Translations under genes and position numbers: made by a program | Notes under the pieces: generated by a model | Told to the model about the DNA's origin: nothing | Seen by the model: the letters and a program-made list of their open reading frames with translations, nothing else | The model's database searches: none | Assembly (NCBI GenBank): GCA_964645005.1 | Contig: CAZXYS010000011.1 | Location: forward strand, 41,407 to 105,406 | Direction of reading: 5' to 3' | DNA: 64,000 bases | DNA from: CAZXYS01 sp964645005 | GTDB taxonomy: Bacteria > Bacteroidota > Ignavibacteria > Kapaibacteriales > UBA2268 | Shown here: one piece after another, positions 35,848 through 43,599 of the stretch | Position numbering within the stretch: the first letter of the stretch is position 1 | Layout of the letters: every line of letters starts with the position of its first letter

Positions 35848-37875
35848 ATGAGTTTAAAGAATATGACTGATAGTGAATTTAAAAATAGTATTTTGCAGGG
35901 TATTCCGGGCGAGCTGCCGGATCCGCAGCCGTATGATCCGAATGTGAATCATGCGCCTGCGAGGAAGGATATTCTCAGCAAAGAAGAGAAAAAGCTGGCT
36001 CTGAAGAATGCGCTGCGGTATTTTGACGAAAGGCATCATGCGGTTCTGGCGCCGGAGTTTGCGCGGGAGCTGAATCAGTTCGGCAGGATATATATGTACC
36101 GCTTTCGCCCGACTTACGAGATGAAAGCGCGTCATATCGATGTATATCCGCATAAATCCAGGCAGGCTGCCGCGATAATGCTGATGATCCAGAATAATTT
36201 GAATCCGGCGGTGGCGCAGCATCCGCACGAATTGATAACTTACGGAGGCAATGGCGCCGTATTCCAGAACTGGGCGCAGTACCTGCTGACGATGAAATAT
36301 CTCGCGGAAATAACCGATGAGCAAACGCTTATCATGAATTCCGGTCACCCGCAGGGGCTGTTTCCGTCACATAAGGACGCCCCGCGTGTAGTTGTTACAA
36401 ACGGCATAGTGGTTCCGAATTATTCGAGCCCGGACCACTGGGAGCAATTTAACGCGCTCGGAGTATCGCAGTATGGTCAGATGACGGCAGGCTCTTATAT
36501 GTATATAGGTCCGCAGGGGATAGTGCACGGCACGACGATAACCCTGCTGAATGCAGGCAGACTGCACGGCGGCGGCGACCTCGCAGGCAAGCTCTACGTT
36601 ACCTCTGGGCTTGGCGGCATGTCGGGCGCCCAGGCGAAGGCTTCCGTCATTGCGGGGGCTGTTGCAATGATAGCGGAGATAAATCCACGCGCTATCAATA
36701 AGCGTCACGAGCAGGGCTGGCTGGACGAAGTTTACGAGAATGTCGATAAGATTATCGACCGCGCCGAACAGGCTCGCAGCAACAAGGAGGCAGTGTCGCT
36801 CGGCTATCTGGGCAATATTGTCGATCTGTGGCAGCGGCTGGTAGAAAGAAATATTCATGTTGAACTCGGTTCCGACCAGACTTCTCTGCACAATCCGTTT
36901 GCGGGCGGTTATTATCCGGCTGGACTGACTTTCGAAGAATCTCAGCGGTTGATGAAGGAATATCCGGCGCAGTTCAGGAAAAAAGTTTACGAGTCACTGC
37001 GCAAGCAGGTTGATGCAATAAATACTATGACTGCACGCGGCATGTATTTCTTTGATTACGGCAATGCTTTTCTGCTGGAAGCAAGCAGAGCGGGCGCCGA
37101 AATAATGAAAGAGGACGGCAGCTTTAAGTATCCGTCTTACGTTGAAGATATAATGGGACCGCTTTGTTTCGATTTTGGCTTTGGTCCGTTTCGCTGGGTT
37201 TGTACATCCTGCGATCCGGCGGATCTGCGGAAAACTGATAAAATTGCTGCTGATACTATCAGAGAGATGTACAAGACGGCGCCAGATGAGATCAAGCAGC
37301 AGCTCGGCGACAATCTTAGCTGGGTGGAAAAGGCGGAAGAAAATAAGCTGGTGGTCGGCTCGCAGGCAAGAATTCTCTATACCGACGCTTACGGCAGAAT
37401 AGAGATAGCGTCCCGATTCAACGATGCTATCCGCCGGGGCGAGATAAGCGCGCCGGTGGTGCTCGGCAGGGATCATCATGATGTATCGGGAACTGATTCG
37501 CCGTACCGCGAGACGGCAAATATTTATGACGGCTCGAAATATACGGCGGATATGTCGGTGCAAAATGTGATTGGCGATGCCTTTCGCGGCGCTACCTGGG
37601 TTTCGCTGCACAATGGCGGCGGCGTAGGCTGGGGCGAAGTGATGAACGGCGGCTTCGGCATGGTGCTGGACGGTTCCGAGGATACCGATAGGCGGCTGAA
37701 ACAAATGCTATTTTGGGACGTAAATAATGGTATAGCCAGAAGAAGCTGGGCAAGAAATGAAGGCGCCATATTCAGCGCGAAAAGAGCAATGGAAAACGAA
37801 AGCAGGCTGAAAATTACAATGCCTGCTATCGCAAGCGATGAAATCATTAATAAAACTATTGATGAAATAATGTAA
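35848..37875 (+). CDS. hutU: Urocanate hydratase
   Basis: 675 aa, matching the long HutU type. NAD-dependent hydration of urocanate to imidazolonepropionate in histidine breakdown. Recognised by ITYGGNGAVFQNWAQYLLTMKYL, IMNSGHPQGLFPSH, NYSSPDHWEQFNALGVSQYGQMTAGSYMYIGPQGIVHGTT, GLGGMSGAQAKA, GSDQTSLHNPFAGGYYP and VSLHNGGGVGWGE. The ATG at 35848 (MSLKNMTD) is preferred over an upstream TTG at 35794 that overlaps DUF971. The other hut genes (hutH, hutI, hutG) are not in the window. Confidence 0.95.
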   Translation: MSLKNMTDSEFKNSILQGIPGELPDPQPYDPNVNHAPARKDILSKEEKKLALKNALRYFDERHHAVLAPEFARELNQFGRIYMYRFRPTYEMKARHIDVYPHKSRQAAAIMLMIQNNLNPAVAQHPHELITYGGNGAVFQNWAQYLLTMKYLAEITDEQTLIMNSGHPQGLFPSHKDAPRVVVTNGIVVPNYSSPDHWEQFNALGVSQYGQMTAGSYMYIGPQGIVHGTTITLLNAGRLHGGGDLAGKLYVTSGLGGMSGAQAKASVIAGAVAMIAEINPRAINKRHEQGWLDEVYENVDKIIDRAEQARSNKEAVSLGYLGNIVDLWQRLVERNIHVELGSDQTSLHNPFAGGYYPAGLTFEESQRLMKEYPAQFRKKVYESLRKQVDAINTMTARGMYFFDYGNAFLLEASRAGAEIMKEDGSFKYPSYVEDIMGPLCFDFGFGPFRWVCTSCDPADLRKTDKIAADTIREMYKTAPDEIKQQLGDNLSWVEKAEENKLVVGSQARILYTDAYGRIEIASRFNDAIRRGEISAPVVLGRDHHDVSGTDSPYRETANIYDGSKYTADMSVQNVIGDAFRGATWVSLHNGGGVGWGEVMNGGFGMVLDGSEDTDRRLKQMLFWDVNNGIARRSWARNEGAIFSAKRAMENESRLKITMPAIASDEIINKTIDEIM

Positions 37876-38226
37876 AAATATATTTGGTCAACATAATATA
37901 AATTTAAGGATGAACTAATAAATTATTTGGCATAGATTTTTCTACATTACTGATAGTTATTTGAAAACAGTGACATTTTGTCAGATAAAAAAAAGAAAGA
38001 TAAGTTTTCGGCAAAAAAAGTGAAACTTTTTTCAATTTTGAGTGTCTATTATATAGAGAGACGATGTGAAATAATTAAAAGCGTTTTTTACTAAAGAAAA
38101 TTATTTTTGGAACGAAAACAATTAAAAAGAGATAATAAAGGGAACCATTAATTTTCGGAGGAATATGAATACAAAAGCTACACTTTAATTAATCAAATGT
38201 GTAGATAAAATCAGACAAGGAGAACT
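37876..38226. other. Leader of the ECF sigma gene
   Basis: 351 bp, AT-rich. Contains the ECF-type promoter motif (38024-38050) and the ribosome-binding site AAGGAG at 38217-38222. No gene. The transcript leader would be about 170 bases, long enough for further control. Confidence 0.5.
38024..38050 (+). promoter_or_regulatory. ECF-type promoter motif upstream of the ECF sigma gene
   Basis: GAAACTTTTTTC, with 15 bases between AAC and GTGTCTATT. AAC and GTC boxes are typical of ECF promoters, and ECF genes often have a promoter for their own product. The same spacing appears at 3084, 4275 and 11843. Confidence 0.55.
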
Positions 38227-38880
38227 ATGATTATGAAAGAAGATACGGAAAAAAAAGAACGCAGAGAGAATAAGAATCGGAAATTAACTGGTGATAATTC
38301 TATCTCAGAAGGGGGTAATTCAATGGAATTAACAGCACAGATAGAGAATCTGTTTAAAACGGACAGGAAGAAATTCCTGGGGTTCATAAGACAGAGAGTA
38401 AGAAGCCAGGAAGAGGCTGAAGATATACTGCAGGATGTGTTCACAAATGTATTGGCGGCTTCGGCTAACGTACAGAAGCCGATCGAAAACATCGCATCCT
38501 GGGTGTTTACTGCAGTACGTAACAGAATTATCGACTCTTACAGGAAGAAAAGAGCCGAAACATTCTCGGATATGCAGACACCAAGCCAGGCTGAAGACGG
38601 CGTCGATACTTTCGAGAACTTCTTAGGCGAAGACGGCGTCGATCCGGAAAGCGACCTGGTTCGCAAAACTATCTGGGAATCCGTACAGGACGGCTTGGCG
38701 GAACTTCCCGAAGAGCAGCGCGAGGTATTCGTCAAGAACGAATTCGAAGGCATTTCCTTCCGCGAAATGTCCGAAGAAACCGGCGTAAACATCAATACGC
38801 TGCTCGCACGCAAGCGTTACGCTGTCTTGCACCTGAGAAAGCGGCTCAAGGATCTCTACAATTCTTTGAATGAGAATTGA
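38227..38880 (+). CDS. ECF-type RNA polymerase sigma factor
   Basis: 217 aa. Region 2 (about 42-105): LFKTDRKKFLGFIRQRVRSQEEAEDILQDVFTNVLAA … IASWVFTAVRNRIIDSYRKKR, with the core-binding 'EAEDILQDVF'. Region 4 (~155-210): LAELPEEQREVFVKNEFEGISFREMSEETGVNINTLLARKRYAVLHLRKRL, a helix-turn-helix for the -35 box. The first ~33 residues are charged and not part of region 2; AAGGAG 4 bp before the first ATG supports this start, and an alternative ATG (38323) follows GGGGG. No anti-sigma gene is adjacent, so control is unclear. A terminator lies directly downstream. Confidence 0.92.
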   Translation: MIMKEDTEKKERRENKNRKLTGDNSISEGGNSMELTAQIENLFKTDRKKFLGFIRQRVRSQEEAEDILQDVFTNVLAASANVQKPIENIASWVFTAVRNRIIDSYRKKRAETFSDMQTPSQAEDGVDTFENFLGEDGVDPESDLVRKTIWESVQDGLAELPEEQREVFVKNEFEGISFREMSEETGVNINTLLARKRYAVLHLRKRLKDLYNSLNEN

Positions 38881-38905
38881 TAGAATCAAATATTAATTAA
38901 ATGAG

Positions 38906-38935
38906 AGCTCGCTATTAAGTTAGCGAGCTTTTTTT
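38906..38935 (+). terminator. Intrinsic terminator after the ECF sigma gene
   Basis: Stem AGCTCGCTA / TAGCGAGCT with a 6-base loop (TTAAGT), followed by seven T. It lies 25 bp beyond the stop codon, so the sigma gene is monocistronic. Confidence 0.88.
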
Positions 38936-39005
38936 ATGTCGTCAGATTTCTAATTTCATTCATGACAGGTTAAAGGCAAACGGGTAACGGAGAACGATTC
39001 CGTCT

Positions 39006-39061
39006 CAGTCAGTTGTTTCAACTGACTGGATTGCACCATTCGGCAGTTGTAACAACTGCCG
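39006..39061. repeat. Two adjacent perfect palindromes
   Basis: CAGTCAGTTG-TTT-CAACTGACTG (39006-39028) and CGGCAGTTGT-A-ACAACTGCCG (39041-39061). Both carry the same inner CAGTTG/CAACTG core and are spaced 12 bp apart. A diverged relative occurs near 39981-40003. Confidence 0.7.
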
Positions 39062-39250
39062 GGACGGGGATGCGCTCTAAAAGAAAGGTTAACGGTAAAA
39101 GGTGAAAATTGCCTTTTCCTGCATCTCACATTCCCCAATAAAACACCCTGCTTCCCAAATTCCGCACTGAAACACCCAGTTTTCCAAATTCCGATTTGGG
39201 AAACGAATTTTTCCAAAAGTTTTACTTTGTTTTAATCACAGGCTGTTACT

Positions 39251-39305
39251 GCAAAGTGCAACTTTGCATGAAAAAGACATTACTAAATCGGAATTTAGTA
39301 ATGAG
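39251..39305. repeat. Double-hairpin repeat, copy 1
   Basis: GCAAAGT-GCA-ACTTTGC followed by CATTACTAAAT-CGGA-ATTTAGTAATG. The 55-bp unit recurs at 39894-39948 in the same orientation with scattered changes, so it is a mobile or recombining repeat. Confidence 0.7.
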
Positions 39306-39776
39306 GGGGAAGGGAATCGGAATTTAGTTATGAGAAGATCCGTTAGCCTATTATTATATATCCACTATCTTACAGTTATTTACAACAATCATAACGGAAA
39401 AAAAGCTGACTTTTTGTCAGCCGACAAATTGACACAATCCACGGAGTAGATTTAACACAGAATTAAATGAGAGATATAAAATCATATAATTTGTTATGGT
39501 GTGCTTAATTTTTATAATGCATTATTAAGCAATGGTTTAAATACTTATAGCAGTCATTAAAAGTGTAGTGAAAATTAACTATCCTTGCAAAAAACAAAAT
39601 ATGTGTAATTATTTAAATAGTTTTTTTAAAAGTGTAAATAGTTTTTATCACAATGATTTAAACAGTCATGAAAATTTAGCATGAAAAGCCTGTCAGCGTG
39701 GTGATTTACAGCGATGAATTCCACGGACAGCCGTGGATTTGGCTAACGGCTAATGGCTAAAGGAAGATTTTATCAT

Positions 39777-39845
39777 GTCATTGCGAGGAGCATAGTTGTT
39801 GCGAAGCGGAAACCAAGCCGAAGGCATGGCGACGAAGCAATCTCC
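39777..39845. repeat. REP-like element (GTCATTGCGAGGAG…GAAGCAATCTCC)
   Basis: Imperfect palindrome whose ends, TCATTGCGAGGAG and CGACGAAGCAATCTCC, are characteristic of a short dispersed repeat seen in many unrelated draft genomes. It lies in non-coding DNA. Confidence 0.6.
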
Positions 39846-39893
39846 GGTTAGACGAGTATAAGATTGAATCGACATAAGCTCAGGCTATCCCAG

Positions 39894-39948
39894 CAAAGTG
39901 TAACTTTACATGAAAATCTCATTACTAAATCAGAATTTAGTTATGAGA
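39894..39948. repeat. Double-hairpin repeat, copy 2
   Basis: GCAAAGTGTAACTTTAC followed by CATTACTAAATCAGAATTTAGTTATG. Same order, orientation and spacing as 39251-39305. Confidence 0.65.
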
Positions 39949-40131
39949 ACGGTTAACGGTAAACGGAAGAGAAAGCAGACTGCAGCCGTAACAACTGCTG
40001 GGATAGGAACAGATTCCTGCCACCGCTAAAGCGGGATCTTCGACATTCGAAGGAAAGACAGGTTATATTTATTCCCAAAAATATCTGAGATGAAAAAATG
40101 GATTTACAAAATAAAAATCATTTTGAAAAAG

Positions 40132-40166
40132 TTAACCAAACTGCGTTATTTTCGTAGTTTGGTTAA
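40132..40166. promoter_or_regulatory. 14-bp hairpin in the TPR-gene leader
   Basis: TTAACCAAACTGCG pairs with CGTAGTTTGGTTAA (one G-U pair) around the loop TTATTTT. It lies 110 bp before the TPR gene. No T-run follows directly, so it is more likely a leader structure or operator than a terminator. Confidence 0.5.
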
Positions 40167-40275
40167 TAGGGATAAAACTTTTCTGGTTTTTCCCTTTGGT
40201 TTTTCGTAATTTTATAAACGGAATTATTTCCAAATCAAAGATTTAAACTTAAAATTAATAAATTTTAAGGAAACA

Positions 40276-43200
40276 GTGAATATTAAAGACAAAAGAATGT
40301 TAAGGAAAATAAATTTTGCGATAGTTTTTTTATTCTGCTTCGCTATATCTGTTAGGGCTCAAGTAGTTGATTATATTACGCATTACGGCACGAAAACCGT
40401 TTTCGAAGGCAAGCAGCTTTACGACGCCGGACTTGTTAAAAATGCCGAAATGAAGCTGATTGAGACTGTAAAACAGTTCCCCGACAATCCCGCCGGCGAC
40501 AGAGCAGTCCTTCTTCAGGCTGCGACGGATATCGAATCCGGCAACTACAAACTCGCCGAGGCGAATCTTACCAAATTCATTCAGAACAGGGATAATTCGC
40601 CGTTCCGCCCGTATGCAGCTCTGCAGAGGGCTTTCGCCACTATCGAAACCGGCAGATACGAGCAGGCGGAATATTACTTCGTCGAAGCGCAGAAGTATGC
40701 CGAAGAGGAATTTGAAGCCCGCGATGATTCTCGGTACAATAACATCGCCCATCAATCGCTGTACTGGCGGGGCATTGCCATGGCGGAACAAGGCAAATAC
40801 CAGGACGCGCAGCCCGTTTTCCAGGAATGCGTCGAGAACTATCCCGACGGCGAATATGCCGACGATGCCTATTACGCCCTCGGGCAGAATGCCGAAGTCA
40901 ACCGCCGCTACAAAGAGGCTATCGATTATTTCGACCAAATAGAAGAAAATTATCCCTACTCAAATTCTATCGTTTCCTCGCTTATCAGGCAGGCGAATAG
41001 CAGGCTTATCCGCCGCAATCCGACTGATGCGCTGGTTTTGCTAAATAAGACGGAAATGATAAACGGGCATATCCGCGAGCAGGACTCGATCGGCGCGCTG
41101 TATGAAAAGCAGACTTATGTTTCCAATCCGCGCGAGGAAGTCCTCTATCTCAAAGGCGAGTCCTACAATCTTAAGGGAAATTACGAGCGGGCGATGATAA
41201 TTTTCAGCGCATTCCTCGAGACGTATTACGATTCGCCGCTGACACATTATGTAAGGCTTGCAGCGGGCTGGGCGGAACTAAATATGGGCAATAATAACGC
41301 AGCGCTGAATCATTACGACGAAATTATAATGAATATAAGCGACGATGAGAATTCCCGCGTGAAGGCGCTGGCGCAGTTGTACCGTACCGTTGCTCTTGTG
41401 CGCAAAGGGAACACAGAGCAGGCGCGAAAAGAGCTTTCATCACTTTCCGTGCAGCCGACTTATCCTTATCTCGGTCTTGCATTACTGGAACTGGGGCAGC
41501 TGCAATACCGCGAGAAGGAATACGACGAAGCGCAGCGAACCCTCGAGCGCGGCGACAGGGAATCCATTGACGCCTCGGTATCCGTGCGGATAAATTTGCT
41601 GCTGGGCTCTGTCTATCTCGAGCAGGAACGCTGGGATAAGTCTGTGGAAGAGTATTCCGACGCCGAGCAGCTCGCCGAGAGAAGCTCGTACATCGTGATG
41701 CCGCAGAAGGACTGGTATCTCGCTGAAGCCCGCCTGAAGCGAGGTATAGCGCTCGTAAGAAGCCATCGCAGCGCCGATGCCATACCCGTTTTGCGCAGCT
41801 TCCTGAGCCAAAAAGAGGATGCCCTTCGAACTGACGAAGCTCTCTTCTGGCTGGCTGAGGCTTACTTCCGCACAGATTTGCTCAAGAATGCGCAGGATAC
41901 TTATAATAAACTGCTTGATAAGTATCCTGATACTAAACGCAGAGAAGAAGCGCTGTATGGATTGGGCTGGTCTTACTTCCGCAGGAAGGAACTGAGCAAA
42001 TCCGCTAATACTTTCGATAAATTGATACATGAATTTCCCGATTCGGAATTTGCTCTGGAAGTGCTGGCACGGCAGGCGGACGGCTATTTCCTTATGAAAA
42101 ATTATTCCAAAGCGTCTGAAACTTACCGCCGGGCAAAAAACCGCGCGCCTAAAACTGATGAAGGGCAATACTGCGCCTATCAGTTATTCCATGCGCTCTA
42201 TTACATGAAATCCTACGATCAGGCGATAACCTCATCGCTGGATTTCGTGCGCGAGTATCCGCGTTCACCCTATGCGCCGAAGGCGATGTATCTTGTAGGC
42301 TGGATCCGTTTCCTGCAAAATAAATATCATCAGGCGATAGACAATTTCAAATTTCTGATAAAGGCTTATTCGCAAAGCGGGCTTGTGGCGCGAGCACACT
42401 ATGCCATCGGCGATTCCTACTACAACATGGGCGATTATGAAAAGGCTATCGAAGCGTACAAAACCGTCTGGGAAAATTATTCCAGCAGCGATCTCGCGCC
42501 CGAAGCTATGAAGAGTATGCAGCAGAGCCTGCTTATCCTTGGAAGAGATGATGAAGCTATGGCGCTGGCGGAAAATGTTATCGAGACAAATCCCAGTTCG
42601 CCGTTTGCGCGTGATCTGGCATGGGGAAAGACAGAGATATTCTATTCCGGCGGAAATTACGAGAATGCCATCGAGGAATATAAAAATTTCATAAAAAAAT
42701 ATCCCAACAGCGAGAAAAATGACGAAGCTCTATACCGCATTGGCAAGAGCTATTTAAATCTCGACGAAACCGAAAAAGCTATCGAGATATTCCATGAACT
42801 GAAGAAAAAACATCCCGACAGCAAGTACACTTCAATTGCTTTTCTTGAACTTGGCTTAATGTACAAGAACAAGGGGGATATTGATAAGGCGGATTCAGTA
42901 TTCAGTCAGGTCAGAGAAAATTACCCCGAGCAATCTTCCGCCGCTCAGGCGGGATTCGAGCAGGCGACGATGAAATTCACCATGGGCGATACCACCGCGG
43001 CGCTCAATATTTTCCGCGAGGCAGCCGATACTTATCCTGAGATGGAATATGGCGTTCAGAGCCGCTGGAAGGTAGCGCGCTATCTGCGCTATAAAGGTCT
43101 CAACGATTCGGCGAGGGCGGAATTCAGAATTCTCGCCGAAAACAAAGCAAATCGCAGTCTCGCCGCCGAATCGCAGTACCGCCTCGGCGAACTTTACTTC

Positions 43201-43428
43201 CGCGACGAGATGTACGAGAAGGCTGTCGATGAGTTTAAAAAATATAAAGAGAAATTTTCGAAATTTGAGCAATGGTATCCGCTGGCGCTGATGAATCTGG
43301 GCGAATGCTACGAGAAACTCGAGAAATTCGAAAAAGCACGCGAGACTTACATGGCGCTGAAAACCTTGCACCCGGACGATGATTACGGGAAAACAGCTTC
43401 ATTACGATTAAAACGATTACCGGATTAG
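40276..43428 (+). CDS. Large periplasmic tetratricopeptide-repeat protein
   Basis: 1050 aa from a GTG start with AAGGA 5 bp upstream (an ATG 7 codons later is possible). Signal peptide (RKINFAIVFLFCFAISVRAQ), then back-to-back TPRs through the whole length, e.g. 'DQAITSSLDFVREYPRSPYAPKAMYLVGWIRFLQNKYHQAIDNFKFLIKAYSQSG' and 'EKAIEIFHELKKKHPDSKYTSIAFLELGLMYKNKGDIDKADSVF'. Repeats of the YbgF/BamD sort (…YP.S…A.Y..G..Y…) suggest a scaffold in the periplasm. It leads an envelope gene cluster (outer-membrane barrel, SPOR protein, TonB). Confidence 0.88.
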   Translation: MNIKDKRMLRKINFAIVFLFCFAISVRAQVVDYITHYGTKTVFEGKQLYDAGLVKNAEMKLIETVKQFPDNPAGDRAVLLQAATDIESGNYKLAEANLTKFIQNRDNSPFRPYAALQRAFATIETGRYEQAEYYFVEAQKYAEEEFEARDDSRYNNIAHQSLYWRGIAMAEQGKYQDAQPVFQECVENYPDGEYADDAYYALGQNAEVNRRYKEAIDYFDQIEENYPYSNSIVSSLIRQANSRLIRRNPTDALVLLNKTEMINGHIREQDSIGALYEKQTYVSNPREEVLYLKGESYNLKGNYERAMIIFSAFLETYYDSPLTHYVRLAAGWAELNMGNNNAALNHYDEIIMNISDDENSRVKALAQLYRTVALVRKGNTEQARKELSSLSVQPTYPYLGLALLELGQLQYREKEYDEAQRTLERGDRESIDASVSVRINLLLGSVYLEQERWDKSVEEYSDAEQLAERSSYIVMPQKDWYLAEARLKRGIALVRSHRSADAIPVLRSFLSQKEDALRTDEALFWLAEAYFRTDLLKNAQDTYNKLLDKYPDTKRREEALYGLGWSYFRRKELSKSANTFDKLIHEFPDSEFALEVLARQADGYFLMKNYSKASETYRRAKNRAPKTDEGQYCAYQLFHALYYMKSYDQAITSSLDFVREYPRSPYAPKAMYLVGWIRFLQNKYHQAIDNFKFLIKAYSQSGLVARAHYAIGDSYYNMGDYEKAIEAYKTVWENYSSSDLAPEAMKSMQQSLLILGRDDEAMALAENVIETNPSSPFARDLAWGKTEIFYSGGNYENAIEEYKNFIKKYPNSEKNDEALYRIGKSYLNLDETEKAIEIFHELKKKHPDSKYTSIAFLELGLMYKNKGDIDKADSVFSQVRENYPEQSSAAQAGFEQATMKFTMGDTTAALNIFREAADTYPEMEYGVQSRWKVARYLRYKGLNDSARAEFRILAENKANRSLAAESQYRLGELYFRDEMYEKAVDEFKKYKEKFSKFEQWYPLALMNLGECYEKLEKFEKARETYMALKTLHPDDDYGKTASLRLKRLPD

Positions 43429-43599
43429 TATGAGAAAAATTTTTGTCAACCAACATATTGACTTTTTATTCCCTCAACCCCAGCCCTTCTCCCGGCGGGA
43501 GAAGGGAGCAATAAATTTAGATATTAATGAAAGTCCCTTCTACCCATGGGAAAAGGGATTTAGGGATGAGGATGATTTGAACCGGATTAGTATGAGAAA
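43419..43599. mobile_element. MITE-like insertion flanked by a 19-bp direct repeat
   Basis: accggattagtatgagaaa occurs at 43419-43437 and again at 43581-43599. Between them lie 143 bp carrying CCCTCAACCCCAGCCC, TTCTCCCGGCGGGAGAA and ATTTAGGGATGAGG, the same palindrome blocks as at 8626-8742 in the other orientation. The repeat spans the stop codon of the TPR gene and the start of the next gene, as expected if an element inserted between two abutting genes and duplicated the target. Confidence 0.6.

Larger units (their letters stand above)
38936..40275. other. Non-coding region with an array of small palindromes
   Basis: About 1.3 kb without a convincing gene. It holds many hairpins (listed separately), a REP-like element, and repeated phrases such as GGTTAACGGTAAA. 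It ends in the leader of the TPR gene. A 61-codon frame at 39264-39449 is built from repeat DNA and is not taken as a gene. Confidence 0.6.

Noticed and set aside
39264..39449. 61-codon plus-strand frame
   Set aside because: Built from hairpin repeat DNA with no coding character.
40175..40205. Possible ECF-type motif before the TPR gene
   Set aside because: AAC is present, but 15 bases later the sequence is CTTTGGTT, not GTGTTATT.
43430..43591. N-terminal extension of the barrel protein
   Set aside because: These 54 codons read through an inserted palindromic element; the signal peptide begins at 43592/43601.
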